Shown: piece by piece, positions 53,255 through 64,000 of the stretch | How the letters are laid out: each line of letters opens with the position of its first letter | How positions within the stretch are numbered: the stretch's first letter is position 1 | DNA from: Thermovenabulum gondwanense | GTDB lineage: Bacteria; Bacillota; Thermosediminibacteria; Thermosediminibacterales; Thermosediminibacteraceae | NCBI RefSeq assembly: GCF_001601575.1 | Contig: NZ_LOHZ01000015.1 | Location: forward strand, 62,001-126,000 | Reading direction: 5' to 3' | DNA length: 64,000 nucleotides | The notes under the pieces: generated by a model | Told to the model about the DNA's origin: nothing | The model's database searches: none | The model's input: the letters and a program-made list of their open reading frames with translations, nothing else | Translations under genes and position numbers: made by a program

Positions 53255-54022
53255 ATGAGACATCCCTTAATTGCGGGTAATTGGAAGATGTACAACAATG
53301 TTTCTGAGACCATGAGGTTTTTTGATGATTTTATAAAATTAGTAGAAAACTTAGAAGGAGTAGAAATTGCAATTTTCCCTCCTTTTACAAGCCTATGGGA
53401 GGCTGCTAAGAAAACTGCGGGAACTAAAATAAAGATTGGAGCTCAAAATGTGCACTGGGAGGAAAAGGGCGCTTTTACAGGTGAAATTTCACCGAACATG
53501 CTTAAGGAAATACCCTGCGAGTACGTGATTATAGGTCATTCCGAAAGAAGGCAGCATTTTGCAGAATCCGATGAAACGGTAAATAAAAAGGTACGGGCAG
53601 TTTTAAAGCACGGTATAAAGCCGGTTATTTGTGTTGGAGAAAATTTGAAACAAAGGGAAGAGAATCTAACTTTAAAAGTAGTTTTGCCTCAAGTTCGTAA
53701 AGCATTAGCGGATGTAGAGCTTTTAAGCGGAGAAGAGATAGTTTTTGCTTATGAGCCAATCTGGGCTATTGGCACGGGAAAGGTTGCTACCCCTGAAGAT
53801 GCCCAGGAAGTTATAAAAAGTATTAGAAAGGAAATAGAAACCCTTTACAATAAAAATATTGCAGAGAATATAAGAATCCTATATGGAGGTAGTGTAAAAC
53901 CGGATAATATCAAAGCGCTGATGCAGGAACGGGATATAGATGGGGTTTTAGTAGGCGGTGCCAGCGTGGATCCGCAGAGTTTTTACAAAATATGTGCTTA
54001 CAAAGAACAGGGAGTTGAATAA
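53255..54022 (+). CDS. tpiA: triose-phosphate isomerase
   Basis: A 255-residue TIM. Catalytic residues: GNWKMYNN with Lys at residue 10, IIGHSERR with His near 94, and [10 protein letters not shown] with Glu near 166. It follows pgk by 16 bp and ends 2 bp before gpmI. Confidence 0.97.
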   Translation: MRHPLIAGNWKMYNNVSETMRFFDDFIKLVENLEGVEIAIFPPFTSLWEAAKKTAGTKIKIGAQNVHWEEKGAFTGEISPNMLKEIPCEYVIIGHSERRQHFAESDETVNKKVRAVLKHGIKPVICVGENLKQREENLTLKVVLPQVRKALADVELLSGEEIVFAYEPIWAIGTGKVATPEDAQEVIKSIRKEIETLYNKNIAENIRILYGGSVKPDNIKALMQERDIDGVLVGGASVDPQSFYKICAYKEQGVE

Positions 54023-54024
54023 TT

Positions 54025-55563
54025 GTGAGGAAAAAACCTTTGGTACTGGTAATCCTGGATGGATGGGGACTTGATGACAGAGTAGAAGTAAATGCAATAG
54101 CCAGGGCAAATACACCCAATTTCGATAGATTTTTTAAAGAATACTCCGGTACAATTTTAGAAGCCAGCGGTTTAGCTGTAGGTCTTCCGGAAGGGCAAAT
54201 GGGGAATTCGGAAGTGGGACATTTAAATTTGGGTGCCGGAAGAATAGTATATCAGGAACTTACCCGGATAAGTGAGGATATAAAAAAGGGCGAATTTTTT
54301 AAGAATGAAGTTTTATTGAAAGCAGTGGAAAATGTAAAGGTAAATAATAGCTCCTTACATTTAATGGGTTTACTGTCCGATGGCGGCGTCCACAGCCATA
54401 TGGAGCATCTTTTCGCACTCCTTCGATTAGCCAGGGAACACCAGGTGGAAAGGGTTTATATTCACGCTTTTTTGGATGGACGGGATGTCCCACCTGCCTG
54501 TGCTAGAATTTATATAGAGCAATTAGAAGAAAAGATGAGGGAATTAGGAACCGGAAAGATAGCGACCATTTCTGGTAGATACTATGCGATGGACAGGGAC
54601 AAAAGATGGGATAGAACTCAAAAAGCTTATGATGCAATGGTCTTAGGAGAAGGTATTTACGCCGGTAGCGCTATGGATGCCCTTGAAATGGCTTACGAAA
54701 GAGGAGAAACCGATGAGTTTGTCATACCCACCGTTATTTTAAAGGATGATAAATCACCTGTTGCTACAATAAACGACGGGGATTCAATTATATTTTTTAA
54801 CTTTAGGCCGGACAGGGCAAGGCAGCTTACCTATGCCTTTTGCGATGAGGATTTTGATTGTTTTATTAGGAGGAAAGGTTTTTTAAAGGTATATTACGTT
54901 ACAATGACGCAGTACGATGAAAAGGTGAAAAACGCTAATGTGGTATACAAACCACAATCCCTGAATAATATCTTTGGAGAAGTAATATCTAAAGCGGGAT
55001 TTAAGCAGCTGAGAATTGCCGAAACGGAAAAATATGCCCATGTTACTTTCTTTTTTAACGGAGGAATGGAAAAAGCTTTTCCCGGAGAGGATAGAATACT
55101 TATCCCGTCTCCAAAAGTTCCGACTTACGATATGAAACCGGAAATGAGCGCCTATGAAGTAACGGAGGAAGTAATCCGTCAAATAAATAGAAATTACTAC
55201 GATGTAATAATTTTAAACTTTGCAAACCCCGATATGGTCGGTCACACCGGAGTTTTTGATGCGGCGGTAAAAGCGGTGGAAGCGGTGGATGATTGTTTGG
55301 GCAGGGTGGTAGATGCGGTTAAAAAAACTGGGGGCATTACCATAATCACTGCTGATCACGGAAATGTGGAAAGGATGAAGGACCCGGAGACCGGCGAACC
55401 ATACACCGCCCACACCGGTGATCCTGTACCGTTTATAATAATAGATGATAAAGCATATAGACTGAGAAGGGGTATACTTGCGGATGTGGCTCCCACAATG
55501 CTTTACCTTTTAGGTTTGGATAAACCCCAGGAAATGACGGGTCAAAATTTAATTTTAGAATAA
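54025..55563 (+). CDS. gpmI: 2,3-bisphosphoglycerate-independent phosphoglycerate mutase
   Basis: A 512-residue manganese enzyme of the alkaline-phosphatase superfamily. VILDGWG near residue 10, the catalytic Ser in [14 protein letters not shown] near 61, FRPDRARQL near 261 and ITADHGNVE near 444 are intact. GTG start two bases after tpiA. Confidence 0.96.
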   Translation: MRKKPLVLVILDGWGLDDRVEVNAIARANTPNFDRFFKEYSGTILEASGLAVGLPEGQMGNSEVGHLNLGAGRIVYQELTRISEDIKKGEFFKNEVLLKAVENVKVNNSSLHLMGLLSDGGVHSHMEHLFALLRLAREHQVERVYIHAFLDGRDVPPACARIYIEQLEEKMRELGTGKIATISGRYYAMDRDKRWDRTQKAYDAMVLGEGIYAGSAMDALEMAYERGETDEFVIPTVILKDDKSPVATINDGDSIIFFNFRPDRARQLTYAFCDEDFDCFIRRKGFLKVYYVTMTQYDEKVKNANVVYKPQSLNNIFGEVISKAGFKQLRIAETEKYAHVTFFFNGGMEKAFPGEDRILIPSPKVPTYDMKPEMSAYEVTEEVIRQINRNYYDVIILNFANPDMVGHTGVFDAAVKAVEAVDDCLGRVVDAVKKTGGITIITADHGNVERMKDPETGEPYTAHTGDPVPFIIIDDKAYRLRRGILADVAPTMLYLLGLDKPQEMTGQNLILE

Positions 55564-55572
55564 ATTTTGTAA

Positions 55573-56871
<1,299 letters not shown>

Positions 56872-56891
56872 GAAAGCAATTTCATGGGATT

Positions 56892-56934
56892 AAAAAGGCC
56901 TCAGGTATATATATAAAACATATGAGGCCTTTTT
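56892..56934 (+). terminator. terminator of the glycolytic operon
   Basis: A 12-bp stem AAAAAGGCCTCA/TGAGGCCTTTTT with a 19-nt AT-rich loop and T tail. Confidence 0.85.
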
Positions 56935-57040
56935 TATTTAACATTGATAATTATAAAATACATGAATTTTAGAAATAATACTGATAAACTTAGAAAACAT
57001 TTATTTTACCAATAGAGGCAGGTTTAAAAACTGTAAAATA

Positions 57041-57069
57041 TTGAGTTTTTTTGCACATTGTGATAAAAT
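57041..57069 (+). promoter_or_regulatory. sigma-A promoter of secG
   Basis: TTGAGT (57041-57046) and TAAAAT (57064-57069), 17-bp spacer, about 35 bp before the ATG. Confidence 0.6.
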
Positions 57070-57103
57070 AACTTTCGTTAATTAAAATATAGGGGGTGCA
57101 AAG

Positions 57104-57343
57104 ATGTCGGCACTAAAAATTGCTGTATCAATTATCTATATGCTAATTTGCATTGGACTTATTGTTACTGTCCTTTTACAGCCCGGTAAAAGTGCGGGTC
57201 TTTCAGGGGTAATCGGTGGAGGAGCAGAACTTTTTTTCGGCAAGAAAAAGGGTATAGAAGAAAAGCTTGCTAAATTCACCGAGATTCTTGCTGCCCTGTT
57301 TTTGATTCTATCAATAGTAATGATGATATTATTTACAAAATAA
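57104..57343 (+). CDS. secG: preprotein translocase subunit SecG
   Basis: A 79-residue protein with two membrane helices (about 5-24 and 57-77) and the conserved [17 protein letters not shown] loop near residue 23. GGGGGTG precedes the ATG. secG after eno is a common Firmicute order. Confidence 0.94.
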   Translation: MSALKIAVSIIYMLICIGLIVTVLLQPGKSAGLSGVIGGGAELFFGKKKGIEEKLAKFTEILAALFLILSIVMMILFTK

Positions 57344-57368
57344 CATATATTTTGGAGGGAGCATTACA

Positions 57369-59372
57369 ATGGAAAACTTAATAGCACTGGCGCCCATAGC
57401 AGGGATAGTAGCATTGATATTTGCGTTTTTCCTTGCTATGAAGGTGGTAAAAAGTCCTGCCGGCAACCAAAGGATGCAGGAAATTTCAGATGCGATTCAT
57501 GAAGGCGCAATGGCGTTTCTCTTTAGAGAATATAAGACTCTTTTGATTTTTGTCGCAGCAATGTTTTTGATAATAGGATTTTTCATAAGCTGGAATACGG
57601 CGGTATGCTACATTACCGGTTCAATTGCATCGGTGCTTGCAGGTTTTATTGGCATGAATGTGGCTACCCGCGCTAATGTAAGGACGGCTAATGCCGCCCA
57701 GGAAGGCCAAAACAAAGCCTTGAGCATTGCTTTTTCAGGTGGGGCGGTTATGGGAATGTCCGTTGTCGGCCTCGGGCTTCTCGGACTTGGGATAATGTAT
57801 TACCTCTTTGGAAATCCGTCGGATGTAAAAAGTTTTGAAGTTATAAACGGATTTGCACTGGGAGCAAGTTCGATCGCCCTTTTTGCAAGGGTAGGCGGCG
57901 GAATATACACAAAAGCAGCGGACGTAGGAGCGGACCTTGTGGGTAAAGTTGAAGCTGGGATTCCGGAGGATGACCCCAGAAACCCTGCCGTAATTGCGGA
58001 CAACGTGGGCGATAACGTTGGCGACGTAGCGGGAATGGGAGCAGATCTTTTTGAATCCTATGTAGGTTCCATAGTTTCAGGAATGGCTATTGGTGCCGTT
58101 GCAGTGAGCACCACAACAGGACAACCCTACGGTCTAAAGGGTATTATTTTCCCGCTTATAATAGCTGCTGCAGGTATCATCAGCTCAATTATTGGCACAT
58201 TATTCGTAAGAACGGGTGAAGGCAGCGATCCTCAGAAAGCCTTACGAAATGGAACATTTGCCAGCGCGATTCTTGTGATTATCTCGAGCTTTTTCTTGAG
58301 TAAATACATATTAGGAGAGATAAACGCTTTTTATGCAACAGCATCAGGTATAGTGGTGGGTACAATTATAGGCCTTTTGACGGAAATATATACCTCTTCG
58401 AGTTATTCTTCGGTAAAAGAGATTGCAAAAGCGTCCCAAACCGGTCCTGCGACAAATATTATTACCGGTCTTGCAGTAGGTATGAAAAGTACAGCATTAC
58501 CGGTTATCTTCATTGCCCTTTCGGTTATTCTTTCCTATAAATTAGCGGGGCTTTACGGTATTGCCTTGGCGGCAATCGGCATGCTTTCAACGACAGGCAT
58601 GACGGTAGCGGTAGACGCCTACGGTCCGATAGCAGATAACGCGGGTGGAATTGCTGAAATGGCAGAACTTGATCCATCCGTAAGAAAAATTACCGATAAG
58701 CTGGATGCTGTAGGGAATACAACCGCAGCTATGGGTAAAGGATTTGCCATTGGATCCGCAGCTTTAACAGCACTTGCTCTTTTCTCGGCGTATACTTCTG
58801 CAGCGGGATTAAGAGAAGGCATAAACCTTTTAAATGCGGAAGTAATTGTAGGGCTTTTAATTGGTGGTATGCTTCCTTACTTATTCTCCGCTATGACAAT
58901 GGAAGCTGTTGGTAAGGCTGCCTATCAAATGATAGAAGAAGTGCGCCGTCAATTTAAAGAAATCCCGGGAATAATGGAAGAAAAAGCTAAACCCGATTAT
59001 GCCAGGTGTGTTGACATAAGTACAAGAGCGGCCCTGAAAGAAATGATTATTCCCGGTCTTATGGCAGTAGCAGTTCCCTTGCTAATAGGGTTCATTTTTG
59101 GGAAGGAAGCCTTGGGAGGGCTCTTAGCCGGTGCACTGGTAACCGGAGTAATGATAGCTATACAAATGGCAAACTCCGGTGGGGCATGGGACAATGCCAA
59201 AAAATATATTGAAGAAGGAAACTACGGAGGCAAAGGTACACCTACCCATGCAGCAGCGGTAGTAGGTGATACGGTAGGAGATCCTTTCAAGGATACTTCC
59301 GGTCCTTCATTAAACATCTTAATAAAACTTATGACTATTGTGGCGCTGGTTTTTGCACCCCTTTTCATGTAA
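57369..59372 (+). CDS. hppA: membrane-bound ion-pumping pyrophosphatase
   Basis: A 667-residue, about 16-helix pump that couples pyrophosphate hydrolysis to H+ or Na+ transport. The active-site segments [21 protein letters not shown] (near 179, split by my count) and [19 protein letters not shown] near 211 are present. The [11 protein letters not shown] segment near 450 has Ala where K+-independent enzymes have Lys, so it belongs to the K+-dependent group. H+ versus Na+ specificity is not decided here. It follows secG by 25 bp and can salvage energy from pyrophosphate during anaerobic growth. Confidence 0.95.
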   Translation: MENLIALAPIAGIVALIFAFFLAMKVVKSPAGNQRMQEISDAIHEGAMAFLFREYKTLLIFVAAMFLIIGFFISWNTAVCYITGSIASVLAGFIGMNVATRANVRTANAAQEGQNKALSIAFSGGAVMGMSVVGLGLLGLGIMYYLFGNPSDVKSFEVINGFALGASSIALFARVGGGIYTKAADVGADLVGKVEAGIPEDDPRNPAVIADNVGDNVGDVAGMGADLFESYVGSIVSGMAIGAVAVSTTTGQPYGLKGIIFPLIIAAAGIISSIIGTLFVRTGEGSDPQKALRNGTFASAILVIISSFFLSKYILGEINAFYATASGIVVGTIIGLLTEIYTSSSYSSVKEIAKASQTGPATNIITGLAVGMKSTALPVIFIALSVILSYKLAGLYGIALAAIGMLSTTGMTVAVDAYGPIADNAGGIAEMAELDPSVRKITDKLDAVGNTTAAMGKGFAIGSAALTALALFSAYTSAAGLREGINLLNAEVIVGLLIGGMLPYLFSAMTMEAVGKAAYQMIEEVRRQFKEIPGIMEEKAKPDYARCVDISTRAALKEMIIPGLMAVAVPLLIGFIFGKEALGGLLAGALVTGVMIAIQMANSGGAWDNAKKYIEEGNYGGKGTPTHAAAVVGDTVGDPFKDTSGPSLNILIKLMTIVALVFAPLFM

Positions 59373-59373
59373 T

Positions 59374-59410
59374 AACAAAAACCCTGCACTTTTTGTGCAG
59401 GGTTTTTGTT
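59374..59410 (+). terminator. terminator of secG-hppA
   Basis: A perfect 16-bp stem (59374-59389 and 59395-59410, core CCCTGCAC) with a 5-T loop. Confidence 0.9.
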
Positions 59411-59471
59411 ATTAAAAATATTTAAGATGTGTACTATAATAATGAAATCAAAGGGCAATAGGAAAAATAGT

Positions 59472-59500
59472 TTGAAATAATTGGCAAAATGGTGTATATT
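59472..59500 (+). promoter_or_regulatory. sigma-A promoter of the slipin gene
   Basis: TTGAAA (59472-59477) and TATATT (59495-59500) with a 17-bp spacer. Confidence 0.6.
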
Positions 59501-59528
59501 AAGTTTAAAGGATGGAGGTGTGCGAGAG

Positions 59529-60449
59529 ATGGTGCTTAATATCTGGGCGTTTCTAAATACCGTTAACTTTATTGTAATAATAATTCAAGCACTTTTTTGT
59601 GTTGCATGGGTTTTATTTTCACTAAATTCTAAAAGAACTTCAGTAATAGTTTTAACCTCTGCAGTCTCGGCAGTTATTCTTGGTGCTTCAATTTTTGCAG
59701 GGAACCTGGTGTTTTCAATAATATTGTTTTTTATATTGATTTCGTTAATGGCAAATACCGTTAAAATTGTTAATGAATATCAAAGAGGGGTTTTACTGAG
59801 ATTTGGAAAATTTGCATATGTTGTTGGACCGGGCATTAATGTAATTATGCCATTTGGGATTGACAGGATGCTTATAGTAGATTTAAGGACAGCTACGATT
59901 GATGTTCCAAGACAGGAGATTATAACAAAGGACAATATACCCGTAAATATCGATGCGGTAGTTTATTTTAACGTATTTCAACCTGAACTTGCAGTATTAA
60001 AAGTACAAAATTACTTCAATGCTACCAGTTTACTTGCCCAGACGATTCTAAGAGCAATATTGGGGAAATACGATTTAGACGAAATACTGGCAAAAAGGCA
60101 GGAACTAAATGAAATGTTGAGAGAGGAGCTGGATAGAGCTACGGATCCCTGGGGCGTAAAAGTAACCGCAACGGAAATAAAATCCATTGAATTGCCGGAA
60201 GAAATGAAACGCGCTATGGCAAAGCAGGCCGAGGCGGAAAGGGAAAGAAGGGCTAAAATCATTAGGGCGGAAGGGGAACTCCAGGCTGCAGAAAAGTTAT
60301 CGGAAGCCGCAAAGATCATTGCACAAAATTACGGAGCTTTACAGCTAAGACAATTGCAAACCCTTTCTGAAATTGCTGTAGAAAAGAATTCCACTATCAT
60401 TTTCCCATTACCGATGGAGATATTGAAGTTTTTTGCAAATAAAGATTAA
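59529..60449 (+). CDS. slipin / SPFH-domain membrane protein
   Basis: A 306-residue stomatin-like protein. Three hydrophobic segments lie in the first 80 residues, more than the usual single hairpin, then the SPFH domain (about 85-250; [45 protein letters not shown]) and a charged coiled coil. ATG 59529 has GGAGGT 8 nt upstream; an ORF start at 59481 lies in the promoter. Slipins form membrane scaffolds; the usual NfeD-type protease partner is not adjacent. Confidence 0.88.
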   Translation: MVLNIWAFLNTVNFIVIIIQALFCVAWVLFSLNSKRTSVIVLTSAVSAVILGASIFAGNLVFSIILFFILISLMANTVKIVNEYQRGVLLRFGKFAYVVGPGINVIMPFGIDRMLIVDLRTATIDVPRQEIITKDNIPVNIDAVVYFNVFQPELAVLKVQNYFNATSLLAQTILRAILGKYDLDEILAKRQELNEMLREELDRATDPWGVKVTATEIKSIELPEEMKRAMAKQAEAERERRAKIIRAEGELQAAEKLSEAAKIIAQNYGALQLRQLQTLSEIAVEKNSTIIFPLPMEILKFFANKD

Positions 60450-60467
60450 TTTTTAACAATGCACGAA

Positions 60468-60496
60468 TTGACATTTTTATCGATATATGTAAATAT
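60468..60496 (+). promoter_or_regulatory. sigma-A promoter of the rubrerythrin gene
   Basis: Perfect TTGACA (60468-60473) and AAATAT (60491-60496), 17-bp spacer. Confidence 0.55.
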
Positions 60497-60527
60497 ATGA
60501 AATAAGAAAGTAATAAGGAGGGATAAA

Positions 60528-61061
60528 ATGGAATTAAAAGGTTCAAGGACTGAGAAAAATTTACTGGAAGCCTTTGCCGGAGAATCCCAGGCAAGGAACA
60601 AGTACACCTATTTTGCATCGGTAGCTAAAAAAGAGGGATACGAGCAAATTGCTTCTATATTTTTAGAAACTGCCGAGAACGAAAAAGAGCATGCAAAGGT
60701 ATGGGCGAAGTATTTGGGGTTAATTAAAGATACGGAGAAAAATCTTGAAGAAGCTGCAGGCGGAGAAAACTACGAATGGACAAGTATGTATAAGGAATTT
60801 GCAAAGGTAGCCAGAGAAGAAGGGTTTATTGAAATTGCTGAACATTTTGAGAAAGTTGCGGAAGTGGAAAAGGCTCATGAGGAAAGGTACAGAAAACTGC
60901 TGCAGAGGTTAAAAGAAGGCAGCATTTTTAAAAACGAAACACCAATTAAATGGCGTTGCAGGAATTGCGGATACATACATGAAGGTCCCGAACCGCCGGA
61001 GAAGTGCCCGGCCTGTGATCACCCCAGGGCTTTTTACGAAAGGCTTGCTGAAAACTATTAA
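60528..61061 (+). CDS. rubrerythrin
   Basis: A 177-residue peroxide reductase. The N-terminal diiron four-helix bundle has Glu ligands in [15 protein letters not shown] near residue 11, [11 protein letters not shown] near 45 and [13 protein letters not shown]-like pairs near 117. The C-terminal rubredoxin domain has CRNCGY near 144 and CPACDH near 159. GGAGGG precedes the ATG. It is convergent with desulfoferrodoxin; both defend anaerobes against oxygen species. Confidence 0.95.
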   Translation: MELKGSRTEKNLLEAFAGESQARNKYTYFASVAKKEGYEQIASIFLETAENEKEHAKVWAKYLGLIKDTEKNLEEAAGGENYEWTSMYKEFAKVAREEGFIEIAEHFEKVAEVEKAHEERYRKLLQRLKEGSIFKNETPIKWRCRNCGYIHEGPEPPEKCPACDHPRAFYERLAENY

Positions 61062-61070
61062 TAAGAAATA

Positions 61071-61099
61071 AAAAAGTGGGTTATAAAACCCACTTTTTT
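61071..61099. terminator. bidirectional terminator
   Basis: A 12-bp stem AAAAAGTGGGTT/AACCCACTTTTT with loop ATAA between two convergent genes. Confidence 0.88.
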
Positions 61100-61484
61100 A
61101 TTCTTCGTTTTTTGCAGACCAGAGTCCATGGATATTGCAGTATTCCCTTGCGGTTACTTTGTCCGCATCGGTGCAAAAAACTGCTTCAGGAGCCTGTCCC
61201 GGTGCAAGAAATTCTCTTAAAATTCCTTTATCGGTGATGAGCTCTATCCATTCTATGAAATGCTTTTCCTCCATAGGGTGTGGAACACTGCCAACTTTTA
61301 CTTTAAAGCCACCTTCGATTTTTTCTATGACCGGTACGTGTTTTTCCTTGCTTGCGTCCACGGTATTTTCAACTAAAAGGTTCATCGGCTTTCCGCAGCA
61401 AACCAGCTGTCCTTTACCGGTATGAACTACTTCCACAATATTACCGCATATTTCGCATTTATAAATCTGTTTCAAAGATGTCAT
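61098..61484 (-). CDS. dfx: desulfoferrodoxin (superoxide reductase)
   Basis: A 128-residue two-centre superoxide reductase. The N-terminal rubredoxin-like centre has CEICGN near residue 10 and CCGKP near 29; the catalytic centre has EKHVP near 48, [10 protein letters not shown] near 67 and CNIHG near 116, giving the His4Cys site. The ATG at 61484 follows AAAGGAGGG; an upstream in-frame ATG adds 23 residues without homology and falls in the promoter. Confidence 0.95.
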   Translation of the reverse strand: MTSLKQIYKCEICGNIVEVVHTGKGQLVCCGKPMNLLVENTVDASKEKHVPVIEKIEGGFKVKVGSVPHPMEEKHFIEWIELITDKGILREFLAPGQAPEAVFCTDADKVTAREYCNIHGLWSAKNEE

Positions 61485-61500
61485 GAAAAACCCTCCTTTC

Positions 61501-61532
61501 ATATATTCTGTTATATTGATATATATTCTATT
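61501..61532 (-). repeat. direct repeat over the desulfoferrodoxin promoter
   Basis: ATATATTCTGTT (61501-61512) and ATATATTCTATT (61521-61532) differ at one base and repeat every 20 bp; the second covers the -10 box. It could be an operator. Confidence 0.4.
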
Positions 61533-61553
61533 ACAGTATTTTTTTTCCTGCAA
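61525..61553 (-). promoter_or_regulatory. sigma-A promoter of the desulfoferrodoxin gene
   Basis: On the minus strand TTGCAG (-35) and TAGAAT (-10) are 17 bp apart. Confidence 0.5.
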
Positions 61554-61575
61554 GAAAAAAAGTAAAAAAAAAAAG

Positions 61576-61604
61576 TTGCATTAAAATGAAACAAATGTTA
61601 CAAT
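61576..61604 (+). promoter_or_regulatory. sigma-A promoter of the ChrB-like/MFS operon
   Basis: TTGCAT (61576-61581) and TACAAT (61599-61604) with a 17-bp spacer. The -10 box lies within the first copy of the direct repeat. Confidence 0.65.
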
Positions 61605-61625
61605 ATTTAAAAACAAATGTTGCAA
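61591..61625 (+). repeat. 13-bp direct repeat, operator candidate
   Basis: ACAAATGTTACAA (61591-61603) and ACAAATGTTGCAA (61613-61625) match at 12 of 13 positions with a 22-bp period, about two helical turns. They cover the -10 box and start region, which fits autorepression by the ChrB-N/PaaX-like protein encoded next. Confidence 0.6.
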
Positions 61626-61650
61626 ATTATATTTACAAGGAGGGGAATGG

Positions 61651-62199
61651 ATGAAAGAAGATCAAACAAAAGAGTGGTTACTGTTTGTTTATAAGGTCCC
61701 GAAAGAACCTTCTACCCAGAGGGTAAAAGTATGGCGAAAGCTTAAAGATATGGGAGCCTTTTATATTCAACAGTCGGTGGCGATAATGCCTTACTTTGAG
61801 GAAGCGGGAAAAGAAATTCTTCAAATTGCCCTGGATATTCGAAATAACGGGGGAGAATCCTATGCTTTTACAGTACATAATATTTCCGATAAAGACAGTA
61901 ATATGCTTATAGCCAATTTTAATAAGCAAAGGGATGAGGAATACCAGGAACTCATTGACAAATGTGAGGACTTTTTAAAAGAAATACAAAAGGAGACAGA
62001 AAGAGAAAATTTTACGTTTGCCGAGTTAGAGGAAAACGATGAGGAACTTGACAAATTAAAAAGGTGGCATGAAAAAATCAATAAAAGAGATTTTTTCAAT
62101 GCTCCTAAAAGGGATTCGGCTTTGAGAATTATAGAAGAATGTGAAAATGCTTTGAAAGAATTTTCCAATAAGATATATCAAAGGGAAGGGATGGCTTAG
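61651..62199 (+). CDS. ChrB N-terminal-domain / PaaX-like regulator
   Basis: A 182-residue protein. Its first 80 residues (WLLFVYKVPKEPSTQRVKVWRKLK) resemble the N-terminal domain of ChrB, the chromate-resistance regulator, and the PaaX-type fold. The rest is a charged coiled coil with no ChrB C-terminal domain, so it corresponds to the short ChrB-N form. AAGGAGGGG precedes the ATG. It is one base ahead of an MFS transporter and behind a direct-repeat operator. The signal need not be chromate. Confidence 0.8.
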   Translation: MKEDQTKEWLLFVYKVPKEPSTQRVKVWRKLKDMGAFYIQQSVAIMPYFEEAGKEILQIALDIRNNGGESYAFTVHNISDKDSNMLIANFNKQRDEEYQELIDKCEDFLKEIQKETERENFTFAELEENDEELDKLKRWHEKINKRDFFNAPKRDSALRIIEECENALKEFSNKIYQREGMA

Positions 62200-62200
62200 T

Positions 62201-63331
62201 ATGTGGAATGTGATAGTGCTCGGATTAACCAGTTTATTAACGGACATAAGCACCGAAATGGTATATCCTCTTCTTCCAATATATTTAACCACACGATTGG
62301 GAGCCACACCGTTAATCGTAGGAACTATAGAAGGAATTGCTGAAAGCATCGCCAGTTTACTTAAGGTTTTTTCGGGGTATTATTCGGATAAAGTTAAGCA
62401 AAGAAAGGCTTTTGCCATTTCTGGTTACGGAATATCTACCGTCGGCAAGGTAATCCTTTATTTATCATTTTCCTGGCCAATGGTATTAACGGCAAGGATT
62501 TTAGATAGATTTGGGAAGGGGATAAGAACCGCCCCGAGAGATGCCTTAATCGCAGAATCGGCAAAAAAGGAGGAACTCGGTAAAGCCTTCGGACTTCACA
62601 GGGCAATGGATACCCTGGGAGCGGTAATAGGGGTATTAACAGCCTATATTTTAATAAGTGCACCCGGTATAAATTATAATAAAATTTTTTTGGCATCTTT
62701 AATACCCGCTCTTCTCGGGGTAATGGCTTTATTTTTTATTCGAGAAAAGGGAGAAAGAGGGATGAAATCGAAAAAATTATCCCTTGAGTGGAATAAATTA
62801 GATAACAGATTGAAAATGTTCTTGATAATCATGTTTATTTTCACACTGGGCAATTCATCCAACCAGTTTTTGCTTTTGAAGGCAAAAAATGTGGGGTTTA
62901 ACGATAAAACAGTGATATTACTATATCTGATTTACAATATAGTTTACGATATTCTTTCTTACCCGGCGGGGATAATTTCCGACAAAATAGGAAGAAAACG
63001 TATGATAGTAATGGGATATTTAGCTTATGGAATAGTTTATTTTGGATTTGCATTGGCAAAAATGCCGGTTACCATTTGGGTACTTTTCGGTATATACGGA
63101 CTTTATATGGCATTTACTGAAGGAGTTGAAAAAGCCTTTATTTCGGAAGTAGCACCCGAGCAAGTAAGGGGTACTATGATAGGGTTACATGCCACACTGG
63201 TAGGAATTGGGCTTTTCCCGGCATCGTTTTTAGCAGGGATGCTGTGGAATCTTTTTGGACCAAGTGCCCCTTTTTATTTTGGGGGATTAATGGGTTTACT
63301 GGCAGCAATAGGTATTAAAATATTGATATAA
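62201..63331 (+). CDS. MFS transporter
   Basis: A 376-residue major facilitator with 11-12 helices. LTSLLTDISTEMVYPLLPIYL at the N-terminus (starting near 7), DRFGKGIRTAPRDALIAES near 103 and ISDKIGRKRMIV near 260 are typical of a drug-efflux-like MFS group. It directly follows the ChrB-N-like gene, so export of a toxic ion or compound sensed by that regulator is likely. Confidence 0.88.
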   Translation: MWNVIVLGLTSLLTDISTEMVYPLLPIYLTTRLGATPLIVGTIEGIAESIASLLKVFSGYYSDKVKQRKAFAISGYGISTVGKVILYLSFSWPMVLTARILDRFGKGIRTAPRDALIAESAKKEELGKAFGLHRAMDTLGAVIGVLTAYILISAPGINYNKIFLASLIPALLGVMALFFIREKGERGMKSKKLSLEWNKLDNRLKMFLIIMFIFTLGNSSNQFLLLKAKNVGFNDKTVILLYLIYNIVYDILSYPAGIISDKIGRKRMIVMGYLAYGIVYFGFALAKMPVTIWVLFGIYGLYMAFTEGVEKAFISEVAPEQVRGTMIGLHATLVGIGLFPASFLAGMLWNLFGPSAPFYFGGLMGLLAAIGIKILI

Positions 63332-63414
63332 GTCTTTTTCTTGAAAAATCCTGGCAAAACTTGTACAATAATTGAAAATATATCTGGTAAAAATATAAAA
63401 AGGAGTGACCGAAA

Positions 63415-63966
63415 TTGACAAGGGAAGAAGCGTTAAAAATAGTTAAAGAAAAGGTCTCAAACAAAAACCTGGTAAAACATATGATTGCCGCAGAGGCAGT
63501 AATGAGAAGGCTTGCAAGGCATTTCGGTGAAGATGAGGATAAATGGGGTTTAACGGGATTACTTCACGATGTGGATTACGATATGGTAAAGGATGATATG
63601 TCAAAGCACAGCCTTGTTGGAGGAAAACTGGCCAGGGAATGGGGACTGGGGGAAGAAATAGCCCACGCCATAGAAGCCCATAATGAAGACCACGGAATTA
63701 AAAGGGAAACCTTACTTGATAAAGCTATGTTTGCTGTAGATCCAATTACCGGCCTCATTGTTGCAAGTGCTTTAATTCATCCGGATAAAAAGCTTGCGTC
63801 AATTGATACACAATTTGTAATTAATAGATTTTACGAAAAGACTTTCGCTAAAGGTGCCAGTAGAGAAAAAATTTTAGCATGTAAAGAAATTAATCTTTCG
63901 CTGGAAGAATTCATAACTCTTGCTCTGGAGGCAATGAAGGAAATCCATCAAGAACTGGGACTTTAA
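63415..63966 (+). CDS. HD-domain (HDIG-type) hydrolase
   Basis: A 183-residue phosphohydrolase-like protein. Metal ligands: His in VKHMIAAEAVMRRLA near residue 22, LLHDVDYD near 50, His in SKHSLVGG near 64 and AIEAHNEDH near 86. TTG start with AAGGAGTGA upstream. Such proteins hydrolyse nucleotides or phosphoesters; the substrate is unknown. Confidence 0.85.
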   Translation: MTREEALKIVKEKVSNKNLVKHMIAAEAVMRRLARHFGEDEDKWGLTGLLHDVDYDMVKDDMSKHSLVGGKLAREWGLGEEIAHAIEAHNEDHGIKRETLLDKAMFAVDPITGLIVASALIHPDKKLASIDTQFVINRFYEKTFAKGASREKILACKEINLSLEEFITLALEAMKEIHQELGL

Positions 63967-63994
63967 TATTTATATTTACGGGGAGGCATGATAA

Positions 63995-64000
63995 ATGAAC
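63995..64000 (+). CDS. start of a further gene, cut by window end
   Basis: ATG at 63995 follows GGGGAGG (63980-63986) with 8 nt spacing. Only two codons are inside the window, so no product can be named. Confidence 0.5.

Overview
This 64 kb window looks like chromosome of a strictly anaerobic, spore-forming, low-GC Firmicute of the class Clostridia, probably thermophilic and amino-acid fermenting (inference from gene content, no taxonomic search). Pointers are an electron-bifurcating-type [FeFe] hydrogenase, an aldehyde:ferredoxin oxidoreductase, rubrerythrin plus desulfoferrodoxin, the CggR glycolytic operon followed by secG, a GerMN lipoprotein, a SPOCS/DUF3794 protein, and strong AGGAGG ribosome-binding sites with frequent TTG/GTG starts.

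Layout. (1) 1-9.3 kb: the end of a sigma-54 activator fused to an [FeFe]-hydrogenase-like sensor domain, then a four-gene hydrogenase operon in which the NuoF-like subunit is fused to a GltD-type FAD/NAD(P) module, then a Crp/Fnr regulator and a 31-residue membrane peptide. (2) 9.5-18.0 kb: a catabolic operon (thiolase, CoA-transferase A/B, class III aminotransferase, MoaD-like protein, sodium symporter with small partner, polyferredoxin, AOR), then a probable selenoprotein gene with two adjacent in-frame TGA codons. (3) 18.1-26.3 kb: a second sigma-54 activator, a cysteine desulfidase-family enzyme, an alanine/glycine-type symporter and two amidohydrolases. (4) 26.3-35.5 kb: DEAD-box helicase, hemerythrin, NhaC-type antiporter, non-pyrrolysine MttB homologue, lysine-6-dehydrogenase-like enzyme, then on the minus strand methionine gamma-lyase and a third sigma-54 activator (ACT-PAS-AAA+-TyrR-type HTH). 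(5) 35.6-41.4 kb: a cobalamin-riboswitch-controlled B12 side-chain operon (pduX-like, cobQ, cbiB, cobD), FmdE-like protein and isochorismatase-like hydrolase. (6) 41.4-48.1 kb: GerMN lipoprotein, an MCP-like protein with C-terminal Cache domain, fluoride channel, DUF190, deoC, an FG-GAP/SPOCS fusion, a Gln-rich protein and a stress protein. (7) 48.4-59.4 kb: rpoN (sigma-54 itself), gap-cggR-pgk-tpiA-gpmI-eno, secG, membrane pyrophosphatase. (8) 59.5-64 kb: slipin, rubrerythrin, desulfoferrodoxin, a ChrB-N-like regulator with MFS transporter, an HD-domain protein and the start of one more gene.

The unifying theme is sigma-54 control. The window holds rpoN, three enhancer-binding activators with intact GAFTGA loops, and three good -24/-12 promoters, each with GG-N10-GC spacing and a leader of about 28-33 nt. 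They lie upstream of the hydrogenase operon, the thiolase/AOR operon and methionine gamma-lyase. At the lyase promoter three TGGTAA-N6-TTACCA-type sites lie directly upstream, next to the gene for the TyrR-type activator. Each activator gene is adjacent to its presumed target, so the wiring can be proposed directly from sequence: a hydrogenase-like sensor for hydrogen metabolism, an unknown ligand for the thiolase/AOR pathway, and an ACT-domain ligand (perhaps an amino acid) for methionine breakdown. The best candidate for something overlooked is the double-UGA CC/Se-type selenoprotein at 17720-18001.
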